Program-made: the position numbers and the translations under genes
The notes under the pieces: generated by a model
The model's database searches: none
Seen by the model: the letters and a program-made list of their open reading frames with translations, nothing else
Told to the model about the DNA's origin: nothing
In this document: positions 20,471 to 30,028 of the stretch, piece by piece
Position numbering within the stretch: the stretch's first letter is position 1
How the letters are laid out: each line of letters opens with the position of its first letter
From: Xanthostigma xanthostigma
Lineage: Eukaryota > Arthropoda > Insecta > Raphidioptera > Raphidiidae
Reading direction: 5' to 3'
Assembly: GCA_963575645.1 (NCBI GenBank)
Contig: OY754467.1
Location: 53,849,108 to 53,913,107 of the forward strand
Length of the DNA stretch: 64,000 nt

Positions 20471-21649
20471 CAGTGGACCCCCGGTAATCCGACAAACATT
20501 TTGCAGGGCAGTGTCGGACTATCGAATTTGTCGGATTATAGAGTACTGCCTAAGACCCCCTATCGTCCGGAATTTTTTACAAAAGAGTACCTTGTAATCC
20601 GACAAATTACAGATCCAATGATAAGATTCTATATGTTACTAGCGGCCCTGTACGTGCTTCGCTACGTATAAAGTGAAATAATAAAACAATTTAATTGGAA
20701 CATCTATCTATCTATCTATCTATTTTATTAATTGCTAGCTATTTTAAAATATACATGGGCGTATATGTGTGTATGTCGAGCAATCCGGCTGCGCCGTCGT
20801 GCTCGAAAAAAAATAACGTAAAGTATTCGTGGATAATTGGTCTTTAAAACACTTGCTCTATTTCGAGCACTCCGGCTGCGCCGTCGTGCCGAGCAGTTTT
20901 AAACGATATTCAGTTTTTTTACATCCTCGATCTAGATATATGGTTGTTAAGTTCGTTGCGCCATCTATTGAATATTCACTCAATCCAGTCAACAGATATG
21001 GTTGTTAAGTTCGTTGCGCCATCTATTGAATATTCACTCAATCCAGTCAACAGATCTTATATGGTTGTTAAGTTCTTTGCGCCATCTATTGAATATTCAC
21101 TCAATCCAGTCAACAGGTATCGCCATCTCATATGGTTGTTAAGTTCGTTGCGCCATCTATTGAATATTCACTCAATCCAGTCAACAGGTATCGCCATCTC
21201 ATATGGTTGTTAAGTTCGTTGCGCCATCTATTGAATATTCACTCAATCCAGTCAACAGATCTTATATGGTTGTTAAGTTCTTTGCGCCATCTATTGAATA
21301 TTCACTCAATCCAGTCAACAGGTACGCCATTTTATATGGTTGTATTATGACTGTCAAGGAATAGACAAATAATTTGCAATAAAATAATATTGCGACTATA
21401 AATTGAAATGTAAGCTATCCTATCTTTCAAGTTGGGTCGAATTGCACACGGTGTGCAAATCAAATTAAAAATCGGTTCAGTAGTTTAGGAGTTCATCGCG
21501 GACAAACAATCGGACAAACAACGTGACACGTAATTTTTATATATAAAGATATATATCATGCATTAGCGAAGATTGTCAAAAAAATATTCAATAATAAATA
21601 ATAGACCATGTCGGATTACAGAAGGTGCCGGATTACCGGGGGTCCACTG
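20471..21649. mobile_element. Pogo/Tigger-like MITE split by a Helitron
   Basis: The terminal inverted repeat is CAGTGGACCCCCGGTAATCC and its complement ends at 21649. TA flanks both ends (20469-20470, 21650-21651), the Tc1/mariner/pogo target duplication. Subtracting the Helitron at 20639-21549 leaves a 268-bp MITE. Confidence 0.85.
20639..21549 (-). mobile_element. Non-autonomous Helitron with internal minisatellite (6 units)
   Basis: On the minus strand it starts A|TCTTTATATATAAAAATTAC and ends GGGCCGCTAG|T. It carries about six ~57-bp tandem units (starting near 20940, 20998, 21060, 21131, 21203 and 21265), some joined by GTATCGCCATCT spacers. The sister copy at 17599-18152 has two units. 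The units are open in two frames, which produces spurious repetitive reading frames. Confidence 0.82.
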
Positions 21650-21714
21650 TATTATAGTAAGTCGCATTCAAATGTTTTCTCAATATAGGTACCTACCTTT
21701 TGTTTTGTCTTCAG

Positions 21715-21991
21715 TTGCTATGCATAAGTTGTTGGGCGACGAAACGAGCGACGGACGGCGAGGCTTCGCGTGTGTTTCTCTACCTGCAAAAGGTGTCACG
21801 CGAATGGTCACTATTGAACAACATCACGTGGGGGCACTGGGGCGCTGCCCTGGCCGACGCAGTCTACGGAGGTTACATCATCATCACGACTGGTCTCCTC
21901 ATTGGTCACATGGCACGTGAGCTTCCCAGAAAGCACAGAATCACGGAGTTCTTCCTTCTTGGCGTTGGGACATTGCTTTTTGTTATTTTAG
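21715..21991 (+). CDS. Four-helix (MARVEL-like) membrane protein, exon 2
   Basis: Acceptor tgttttgtcttcag, donor TTTTAG|GTATAT, phase 0 in and phase 1 out, 92 codons. After the end of helix 1 (LLCISCWA) comes a charged loop (TKRATDGEASRVFLYLQKVS). Helix 2 follows (GAALADAVYGGYIIITTGLL), then a short basic cytoplasmic turn (ARELPRKHR) and helix 3 (FFLLGVGTLLFVILG), which continues into exon 3. Topology and length resemble insect MARVEL/septate-junction-type tetraspans. I do not recognise the exact family, so membrane scaffolding or vesicle roles are inference only. Confidence 0.85.
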
Positions 21992-22228
21992 GTATATACA
22001 ACTATAGCTCAGTTCGGAAATTGTAGGCAGTGACTAAGGAGCTTAATGAAATGGCAAAGCAATAAAATAATGTAAAAGCTTACCCGTTCTTAAATTTTTC
22101 CGTGCGTAAAAACTGCCGTTTGTTGTGAAACTAAATGTATTGGTAACAATCTGCAATCTCCGAACAGAACGATATTTCAGAAAATTACTTAGCTACAGAT
22201 GGAGAACTATCAAATATCGATTGTCAGT

Positions 22229-22387
22229 CAAAACTAATGGTCGTAGCCTGATTTTATATAGCCTATAGTCTTCCTCGATAAATGGGGTATCCCACAAAAA
22301 AAAATTTTTCAATTTGAACCAGTAGTTCCTGAGATTAGCGCGTTTAAACAAACAAACAAACTCTTCAGCTTTATATATTAGTATAGA
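22229..22387 (-). mobile_element. Helitron 5'-end fragment
   Basis: On the minus strand it begins A|TCTATACTAATATATAAAGC, then TGAAGAGTTTGTTTG, the standard lepidopteran Helitron start. The 3' part is missing. It is the same family as 58311-58640. Confidence 0.75.
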
Positions 22388-22395
22388 TAATTAAT

Positions 22396-22546
22396 ATATA
22401 TGTTACGGTTAATACAAGAAAGTAGTTAATTCGCGAATTAATCGGCTAATTACCCGAATTAACCAATCCTTGACGTTGGTTAATTCGGGTATTAGCTGGT
22501 TAATTCGCGAATAAACTACTTTCTTGTATTAACCGTAACATATATA
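22396..22546. mobile_element. 151-bp fold-back MITE
   Basis: ATATATGTTACGGTTAATAC at the left is matched by its complement at the right. An inner alternating AATTCGCGAATTAA motif gives extra palindromes. The class is unknown; the flanks are AT only. Confidence 0.65.
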
Positions 22547-22616
22547 CTGCCACATTATTAAGTTTGATATTGTAGAGATAAGTTGGTGTGAAAATACGAT
22601 ACAACTGTTAAATATA

Positions 22617-23390
22617 GAGGGTGTCCCATTACGAATGGGACATAGAACAACCGCAGATTCTCCAATTCAAAATAAAACGATTAAGCGAAATATGCTTAGA
22701 TAAAATGTTACTCGTTTCCGAAGTACAGGATGTTGAAGTTGAAAACTGAAAAATTATTAATGTCCATAATTTTTTTAATACACCGTATAATTTTACTCAA
22801 ATCGGCACACTTTTTAAATATCATAAAATGCACCTAACAATAAAAAAATTAGTTCAGTACGCTCTACCAGTGGCGTACGCCAGGAGTAAGTAATGCTTGT
22901 ACCCCTTCTAAATGTTACGCCGCTGTCTAAATTTTAATTTTGACTATAATTTTAATTTTTTTGATATTTTCTAAGTCAATAATGTACACTTGTTAGTTTG
23001 TTGTAAAGTCATTGGTTTTCGAAAGATATATATATATTCGCGGTTTTTTTAAGACAATATTGTAAAAATGAATATTATTAATAATAATACAAATAAAAAG
23101 TACATGTCTATCTATCTTTAACTGCGAATACCTCGAAAACCAATGACTTTACAACAAACTAACAAGTGTACATTATTGACTTAGAAAATATCAAAAAAAT
23201 TAAAATTATAGTCAAAATTAAAATTCAGACAGCGGCGTAACATTTAGAAGGGGTACAAGCATTACTTACTCCTGCCGTACGCCACTGGTAGAGCGAGTAG
23301 CATTTTATCTAAGCATATGTCGCTTAATCGTTTTATTTTGAATTGGAGAATCTGCGGTTGTTCTATGTCCCATTCTTAATGGGACACCTG
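22617..23390. mobile_element. Mariner-like fold-back MITE, copy 1
   Basis: The arms (GGTGTCCCATT..., ATAGAACAACCGCAGATTCT) are complementary over roughly 350 bp each, making a 774-bp near-palindrome flanked by TA. A better-preserved copy is at 56376-57136. Confidence 0.8.
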
Positions 23391-23710
23391 TATATATTTA
23401 TAATTAGTTGCAATAGGTGGTTGCGTGTACCGATTTTACGTGCAGCTTTTTTGCAGAAATCTAAATAACGAAAATTAAATAATTACCTTATTAAACGTTT
23501 AACGCATAATTAACATTACACGTAAAATATCACAAACTATTTTTATATGCATTGCGACGAAACTTCTCAAAACTACTGAAAAAACAAGTAAAGATTATTG
23601 AAGGTTGACTCAAGGACATGCAAAAGTTGTATAATATAATAATTATGTTGTAAGAATCAAAATAACTATATACTGTGATGCTGGTTGTCTATACGCTTAC
23701 ATTTTTATAG

Positions 23711-24195
23711 GTGGATTAGAATTGGCGGCTATTGACTCGCTCCGTGAAGATTTGATAGACAACGCCGCCATTTTAGGAGCCTTATCTATCCTGACTGCTG
23801 CACTGTTTCTGATCGATCTTGGTGGACCTAGACAAAGCTTTCGCACCCTGAATACGCAAACAATATGGGATCCGCCATCTCCGACAAATCCCGCACCGTT
23901 CCCTACGGAAATACCACAAACCCAGCAGGGCGTCCCGGAAATTCATACACCGATATGGGGACGGACGAGACAACGTCCCCAGAGGGGACACTATGACAAT
24001 TTAATTCAACCGCAACCGGTCAAGGCATATCTGTTACCGATGCCACCGATTGAGAGTCAAGCCAATGGGATTCCTAACGGGATTGGATCGAACGGTACAC
24101 CAAGCAGTCCCACCGATCCGGGATATGTTCAGTATACGGCGAAACAGTGGGGACAAAAAAATAATACAAAGACTCCCAAACAAAGTCCCGTCTGA
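23711..24195 (+). CDS. Four-helix (MARVEL-like) membrane protein, exon 3 with stop
   Basis: Acceptor acatttttatag restores the Gly codon from exon 2, giving VILGGLELAAIDSLREDL. Helix 4 follows (NAAILGALSILTAALFLIDL). A cytoplasmic tail of about 125 residues is rich in Pro, Thr, Gln and Asn, with IWDPPSPTNPAPFPTEIP and a late Tyr-containing stretch (DPGYVQYTAKQWGQKN). The tail has no recognised domain; P-rich and Y-containing sites could bind SH3/WW or PDZ-type partners, which is inference. TGA is at 24193-24195 and AATAAA follows 60 bp later. The full product from 18942 is 269 residues. Confidence 0.85.
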
Positions 24196-24254
24196 TGTAA
24201 ACATTCTGAAGTGGCGAATAATGAATTTTTGAGGTTAATGTTTCTCTTTTGAAA

Positions 24255-24260
24255 AATAAA
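24255..24260 (+). terminator. Poly(A) signal AATAAA of the membrane-protein gene
   Basis: A canonical AATAAA lies 60 bp after the stop codon at 24195, on the coding strand. Confidence 0.65.
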
Positions 24261-24528
24261 TCGTATCTATAAAATATTTTTCAGTAGGTACCTACGAAGA
24301 CTTACAGTAGGAGCTACCTACACCTCTTTTTTTATGATAATGATATCAACGAGGTTTAGATATGAAGTGCTAATTGGAAAAAGAAAACGATGAACACGGT
24401 TTATGTATATCTCTTTCTGACGCGTCTCTTTATTGTTGTTGTTGAATAAAGACGGAGTGGTTTCCGTAATTATAGCTATCTCTTTCCGTCATTTGGCTCA
24501 CGCAGCCCAGATTAACAAAAAAAAAATG

Positions 24529-25028
24529 TTTGCACTCCGGGAGTGCCGACGGAAGTGAAAACTTGAATATTAACGTCTTAATTTTTTGCATTTAGAAGCA
24601 TTGTTTATTTATCGACAACACTTGTAAATAAAATGGTTTGTATCATAGGTTGCATTTTTATGTACGATATTTCAACGCTAGATGTCTAACGTTGTATAAA
24701 AAGTATCTGGCAATTACTTTCACTTAGAGAGTCTCACCCAGTTCTTACTAACCTGACGCGAGTTTAACATTTTTTACCCATTACAAAAAAAGTGTACAAC
24801 GCCGCTAAAGAAGTTTTGTAAATAAAATGGTTTGTATCATAGATTGCATTCTTATGTACGATATTTCAACGCTAGATGTCTAACGTTGTATAAAAAGTAC
24901 CTATCTGGCAATTACTATCACTTAGAGAGTCTCACCCAGTTCTTACTTTTCCTGGCGCGAGTTTAACATTTTTTACCCATTACAAAAAAAGTGTACAGCG
25001 CCGCTAAAGAAGTTTTCACTTCAAAAAT
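24529..25028. repeat. GCACTCCGGGAGTGCCG repeat, copy 2, internally duplicated
   Basis: Same start and end as 19999-20225. A ~190-bp inner segment (AAATAAAATGGTTTGTATCA ... CGCCGCTAAAGAAGTTT) is present twice in tandem. Confidence 0.65.
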
Positions 25029-25268
25029 GGTATTTGAACCTAGGAGACTTTTATTCATTATTCGTCACTGACTTCAAAGATAATTTTCAGTAGCAAAGAT
25101 TATTTTTACAAAAATATTAGTCTAAGAAATATCAGACAGCCGTCCTTTCTAATTATATTTATTTTTGTATACTATTATATTTATTATGTTCAGATTTATA
25201 TTTTATTACAATACATCCTAAAGCACAATTTATTTTGATGTTTTTTTTTAATGATATACCACTATACC

Positions 25269-25798
25269 ACGAATCTAAAAGGCTCGGAAGTTAGATGCGA
25301 ATGCGGGCTTGCTCTTGTACAGTCTGTTGAAAAACTACAAACTCGCAACTCAACAAAACTAACATAGCAATAACAACTTGACAATAGCGTACTCGACTGT
25401 ACTTTAAAGCAGGAAAGTGACAAAGACAAAGAGCGATCACGGCCAATCACCGACGAGCGCGCGTTCCGTGCAGGTAGCTGGGAGGTGGTGGGACTTTCAG
25501 GAATTCGGAAAATTTGATGTACTTTCCGCACGATAAGGAAATTAAAATATAATACGCGCCATGAATCTAAAAGGCTCGGAAGTTAGATGCGAATGCGGGC
25601 TTGCGCTTGTACAGTCTGTTGAAAAACTACAAACTCGCAACTCAACAAAACTAACATAGCAATAACAACTTGACAATAGCGTACCCGACTGTACTTTAAA
25701 GCAGGAAAGCGACAAGTGACAAAGGCAACGAGCGATCACGGCCAATGATCGACGAACGCACGTTCCGTGCAGGTAGCTGGGAGGTGGTGGGAGTCTCA
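25269..25798. repeat. Tandem direct duplication, period ~293 bp
   Basis: The block GAATCTAAAAGGCTCGGAAG through GTAGCTGGGAGGTGGTGGGA occurs at about 25271-25493 and again at 25564-25793 with roughly 95% identity. It is GC-richer than its surroundings. Both copies are open on the minus strand in the same frame, but there are no splice or coding signals to make it a gene. Confidence 0.7.
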
Positions 25799-26432
25799 AC
25801 GGCTAGCGCGTTACCCAAGACAAAAAGAAACTTGAAACATAGTATATAAATATACATTATGTATTTAAGTATTGTAATTTGTTATTACAAATAATTTTAT
25901 GTAACTATAATATAAATAAAACTATTTAAGTATATCTGTGTGATAAATAAAAAGGGTGTATGTAAACATTGTAAAAATTATAAAAATACAATATAGGTAA
26001 TATCATTTTAAGTACAAAAATATAAAGCATTTTTTATTTCAATCTGGATTTTAACGTTGGATAAAGCTTTGTAACCTGGGCTAGAAAATATAATTTCATT
26101 TTAATACAACTTTTAAATTAAAATTAAAAAACGATTTTACGTCTTACAAACTAAACCATGTCAATTGGTTGTGTTATCTTGTAATAAAGACTTTTGAGTG
26201 ACATTGTGGTCCAGAATGAATGCAGTTTTTTTTTTTTGTTCTCATTATGTAACATCACACTTATCTCCCATTTTCCTACGCTCCAAAATTTTTATCGATC
26301 CAGCTTAGGCACATAATTACGTCAAAAATTCTACATCAGTGCCTTCGTTAATTAAAATAAAGAGTATTTGTTTTAAAACTAAAAAAAAAAAAATAGAATA
26401 AATTGCCAATACTTTAATTAGCTGAGCAAATA

Positions 26433-26943
26433 ATATTATGCCGGCACTTCACATGGCTATTTGTATTTGTGTATTTGGCAAACAATTACCAAGTGTGGAC
26501 GGTCTATTTGACAAAGTGTTGGCCTTATTTGCCTATTTGACAAATAAGGCCAATACCAAATACGCGTTACCGTGCGCTTGTCGGTTTTTCGATGCACATC
26601 AAAGGAGTCAAATAGGCAAATAAACCGTCCACACAATGAACATATTCAGAAGCGCACGCGCCGTGAACCTGTACGGACGTGCAGTATTTTTGTGTCTGTG
26701 CTGTGAGCGAGAACTGGAACAATTACTATTGAAAATGAATTGGGACAATGAAACAGTGCTAAAATTCCTGGAATTTTGAACCTTGCGTCTTGCTGCCAAA
26801 TGTTTGTGTGTTTGCTATTTGACTGCCAAGTGTGGATGGTCGTATTTGCCTCTATTTGCATGTTTGTCTTGAACGTCATATAATTTGCTAAATACAACAA
26901 ACACCCAATAGCGAACACAAATAGCCATGTGAAGTCCCACCTT
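26433..26943. mobile_element. ~500-bp MITE with ACTTCACATGGCTATTTGT ends
   Basis: GGCACTTCACATGGCTATTTG near 26441 is matched by CAAATAGCCATGTGAAGTCC ending near 26939. The inside repeats TATTTGAC/GTCAAATA words. Class uncertain. Confidence 0.6.
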
Positions 26944-27113
26944 TAAGAGTACATTGTTTGGCAATTTTCAAATCAAAATAATACATTTTGGTTAATAAAT
27001 CTTCTCTAGTCAGCTAAATGAAATAAACGTAAAATATTAACACTTACGACAAAATCAATACAAGTCTAAATTTCAAATAAAAGTCCACGACAGTTGTGAA
27101 AAGAGTAATCACA

Positions 27114-27119
27114 TTTATT
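27114..27119 (-). terminator. Candidate poly(A) signal of the myosin gene
   Basis: AATAAA on the minus strand (TTTATT on plus), about 200 bp after the myosin stop codon at 27317. Confidence 0.5.
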
Positions 27120-27316
27120 GTTTTTGAAGAATATTCAATTGAGACTAGTCATTCATAATTAAGACTGGCGTCAGCTTCTGTAGAAGGAACGCCAATCGTC
27201 ACTTTTTCATTCGTAATTCACAAAATAGTATCTGAAGATCAAAATAATACTATCAAACATGAAAGTCCATGAAGAAAATCACTTTCCACATATTAAAAAC
27301 GTGACAATTTTCCAAT

Positions 27317-28871
27317 TCAAATTCGCTGCTCATTATGTTCCTGCTGAACGACGTGAGTTTGCGCAAGCGTAATGTACTGTCTCACAAGTCGCGATATTTC
27401 ATGCGCTTGCTCAGTCTGCAGCCTGGTGACTCTCTGTTGTAGCAAACTACCGCATTTCATGTCGAGGAACAACGCCCCGTCCTCCGATCTCACTTTGCGC
27501 GTCGAGATGACCTCAGCGAACGGCCAGTGTTGAACGGTCTCATGCGTGGCCAAGTCTAAGAAGTGAACTCCGTGTCTGTTCAGAGCAAGAATATGGTCAC
27601 GCCATGCCGCCGGCGGTTCCCCGCCAACGACTCGTTTGACCGCGAAGAACGAACTACCGAACAGGGACCAATTCGACAGGACGTGGAGAGCGCGTCGTTT
27701 CGATTGGGACGGACTCAGAGGCGCCGCTTGAGGCCATGCAGCTTGTACCAGTGCCAGCCACTGTTGGGGTGCTGGCTCGCGCAATCCCAATACCGGACGC
27801 GGCAACAGAAACTTGACTTCTTTAAGGGCAGGCGTGTGTTGTAAATCAGCCGCGCGATGCAACAAGGCAGCGACCAACGCCATTTCTCGAACGGTTCCGC
27901 TCGGTAATGGAGACGTTCCATTGCCCAATTTCAGTAACAATCCTTCCAAATAATCGGGAGCCACTTGATTGAATAGCACTTCGGTGTACAACGGACTTGC
28001 ATCAGAGCGCAATGGGTGATGCCAAACGGAACGACAGAAGATGAGATAGAACGGTTGTCCGGCTTTATGAAGTTCTGTGGTCACGTCGAGAATGTATTCA
28101 TCGGCGGCTAAAGGCATGGTGAACGCGTCTCCTTGCACAATACAATACAGAGAAAACTCTTGTCGTTCGGAATCGTTATCAACTCCGATAACGGCGCACA
28201 ATTCCGCAATAACATCCGCCACAACCGTACTGCATCTGGTGTTGACGACGCGTTCCGCGCCTCCCGGAAGCCGGTAGATCTGACGACGAGCACTGCGACC
28301 GGCGCTGACCGCCGTGACCTCTTCGACCGAGGGCACGTTTTTACGCCCTCCGCACCGTTGCGTTTTGCGCAAGTTGGCCAGACAAACGGCGGCGGTTCCG
28401 TGGCAAGCGCGTCTTCTATCACCGGCGGCCGCTTGCAAATGTTCCGTCAATACCGGCGATAGCATTTCCCCGCAGGCGAAGTAGGCCGCGACGATGCTCA
28501 AAAGTCGCCAGGCGCGCTGCAACGAATCCGGTTGCTGCGATTTGTTACTGGTCGTTTGTTTCATCAGTTGGCAGTAGACTTCGTCGCGGAGTTGGGTGTG
28601 TTTGTGGCAATGCATGAGCACTGTATAGACGCATCGCACTTCGTCTGTGGGTGGTTCGTGAGCGCCGGGTTGCAAATCGCCACAGTAACGCAGGATGCAC
28701 TCGAAACATTCCAGACCGAGCGGAATTAATGTTGGCTCGAGACGTAATAGCGGTCCGGATAATGGCTCACTTTGCCATTTGACCAAGTCGGTCTGTTGTT
28801 TCCACGTCCATTCTTTACGCTTTTCTTTCTCTTTTGATTTTATTGATGTGTCCATTTTCATTGCCTCGAAT
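27317..28871 (-). CDS. Myo10A: Unconventional myosin XV, terminal exon: MyTH4 and FERM2
   Basis: Acceptor ttgtttacag completes the Glu codon left at 41995. The exon runs 518 codons to TGA at 27319-27317. It opens with a Lys-rich lead and WTWKQQTDLVKWQSEPLSGP, then a MyTH4 domain of about 150 residues: PLLRLEPTLIPLGLECFECI, DEVYCQLMKQTT, the SLQRAWRLLSIV core, and a helix ending LANLRKTQR. A FERM module follows: F1 from YRLPGGAERVV, the EFSLYCIVQGDAF strand, F2 from FNQVAPDYLEGLLLKL, F3 from WSLFGSSFFAVKRV to the C-terminus (ARLVRQYITLAQ-like helix). MyTH4-FERM tails bind microtubules or membrane cargo at filopodia and stereocilia tips. The C-terminus (HNEQRI) lacks the class I PDZ ligand of vertebrate MYO15A. 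Class VII myosins are the main alternative, but the linker exons upstream favour class XV. Confidence 0.93.
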
Positions 28872-29431
28872 CTGTAAACAAATAATTTTCATTGTAAAGT
28901 TTATTTCTGTGTAATAATAGTTATTGGCGTAACTAGTAGTCTAAGTCATTCATCGCGCTGACAGGTCATGACTTAGCCTACAAGTTACGCCCATAATTTT
29001 ATTCAACAATTGCGCGTTATTCATGTTTTATTTATTGTTATTAATGAGATGTTGTGAATATCTATTTATTTCTTTATAAAAAAAACTGTCAATACTAACA
29101 GCACCAAACAGCACGATTCAATGTTTTGGTTTGAGGTTAGCCGGTTATGAATAAACTCCATGTCGAAAACATTCGGCCTCTCAATTTTAGCCTCAATGGG
29201 TAACAACGGAGTTGTTGTTACCGACTATTTCGTTACGACTCAGAAAATAGTTACGTTTATTTTCATTACTCCACAATGGCCGAGCTAGTAGGAATCTTCA
29301 TTGAGTTATGACAAGTAATTGTCACCAGTCGGTAAATGGCTATTTAGGGTTCGGTTTTTAGGCATGATAAAACATGAAACGCGCATGAGTTGAATAAATA
29401 AATAAATAGGTACATTAAAATTTATTAGCAA

Positions 29432-30028
29432 CTAGCGGTCCCGTCCGGTTTCACCCGGGTGTAAAAGAACGAATGGGGAAGAGAGGAACATGAGTACACA
29501 CATTCATCTTAGTTTACCGAGATGAATGTTGTGTCCAAATTTTATGATGATCGGAGTTACCGTTTAAAAGTTTTTGTCGATAAAAAGCAGTATTTATACT
29601 TTTTTTAAATTAATTAAATAAAATTAAAATAAATTTAAATGTAAGCCTTAGAAGAAAGCAATGTAGAAAAAAAAATAAAAATATTTTCGCCCAACGTGGG
29701 GCTTGAACCCACGACCCTTATATTGACAGTCGCACGCTCTACCGATTGAGCCATCCGACGTTGTATACTCCCAACGCTAATATGAGTATATTTAGTTAGT
29801 GCATTTCACCTGAATAAAAGCTTATTTTTGAGATACATTTTGCAACATTTTTCATTTATGCTCCGCTCCTAATGGTCGTAGCGTGATATTATATAGCCTA
29901 TAGTCTTCCTCGATAAATGGGCTATTCAACAAACAAAAATTTTTCAATTTGAACCAGTAGTTTCTGAGATTAGCGCGTTCAAACAAACAAACAAACTCTT
30001 CAGTTTTATATATTAGGTAGTATATAGA
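29432..30028 (-). mobile_element. Non-autonomous Helitron carrying a tRNA-like insert
   Basis: On the minus strand it starts A|TCTATATACTACCTAATATA, then AAACTGAAGAG, and ends GGACGGGACCGCTAG|T. Compared with 58311-58640 it has an extra ~270 bp in the middle that contains the tRNA-like sequence at 29688-29760. Confidence 0.75.
29688..29760 (-). repeat. tRNA-like sequence (tRNA-Lys-like 3' half)
   Basis: On the minus strand, D arm TGGCTCAATCGGTAGAGC and T arm GTGGGTTCAAGCCCCAC are intact and form A- and B-boxes. The 3' end CACGTTGGGCG matches tRNA-Lys. The anticodon arm does not fold (CGACTGTCAATATAAGG), so this is a tRNA-derived SINE head or pseudogene. Confidence 0.6.

Larger units (their letters stand above)
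18990..21714. other. Intron 1 of the membrane-protein gene
   Basis: It contains the repeat at 19999-20225, the pogo-like MITE at 20471-21649 and the Helitron nested in that MITE at 20639-21549. The MITE ends only 65 bp before the 3' splice site of exon 2. The remaining sequence is AT-rich and empty. Confidence 0.6.
21992..23710. other. Intron 2 of the membrane-protein gene
   Basis: It contains a minus-strand Helitron fragment at 22229-22387, a fold-back at 22396-22546 and a 774-bp mariner-like fold-back at 22617-23390. The remainder is AT-rich. Confidence 0.65.
24261..27113. other. Convergent intergenic region, repeats only
   Basis: It separates the 3' ends of the membrane-protein gene (+) and the myosin gene (-). 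It contains the repeats at 24529-25028 and 25269-25798 and the MITE at 26433-26943. No gene is seen. Confidence 0.6.

Noticed and set aside
20944..21350. Repetitive open frame that looks like a repeat protein
   Set aside because: It is produced by a ~57-bp minisatellite within a Helitron; unit length and spacers vary without preserving one frame.
27563..28877. Several plus-strand frames over the myosin terminal exon
   Set aside because: They are antisense shadows of the clear MyTH4-FERM coding sequence.
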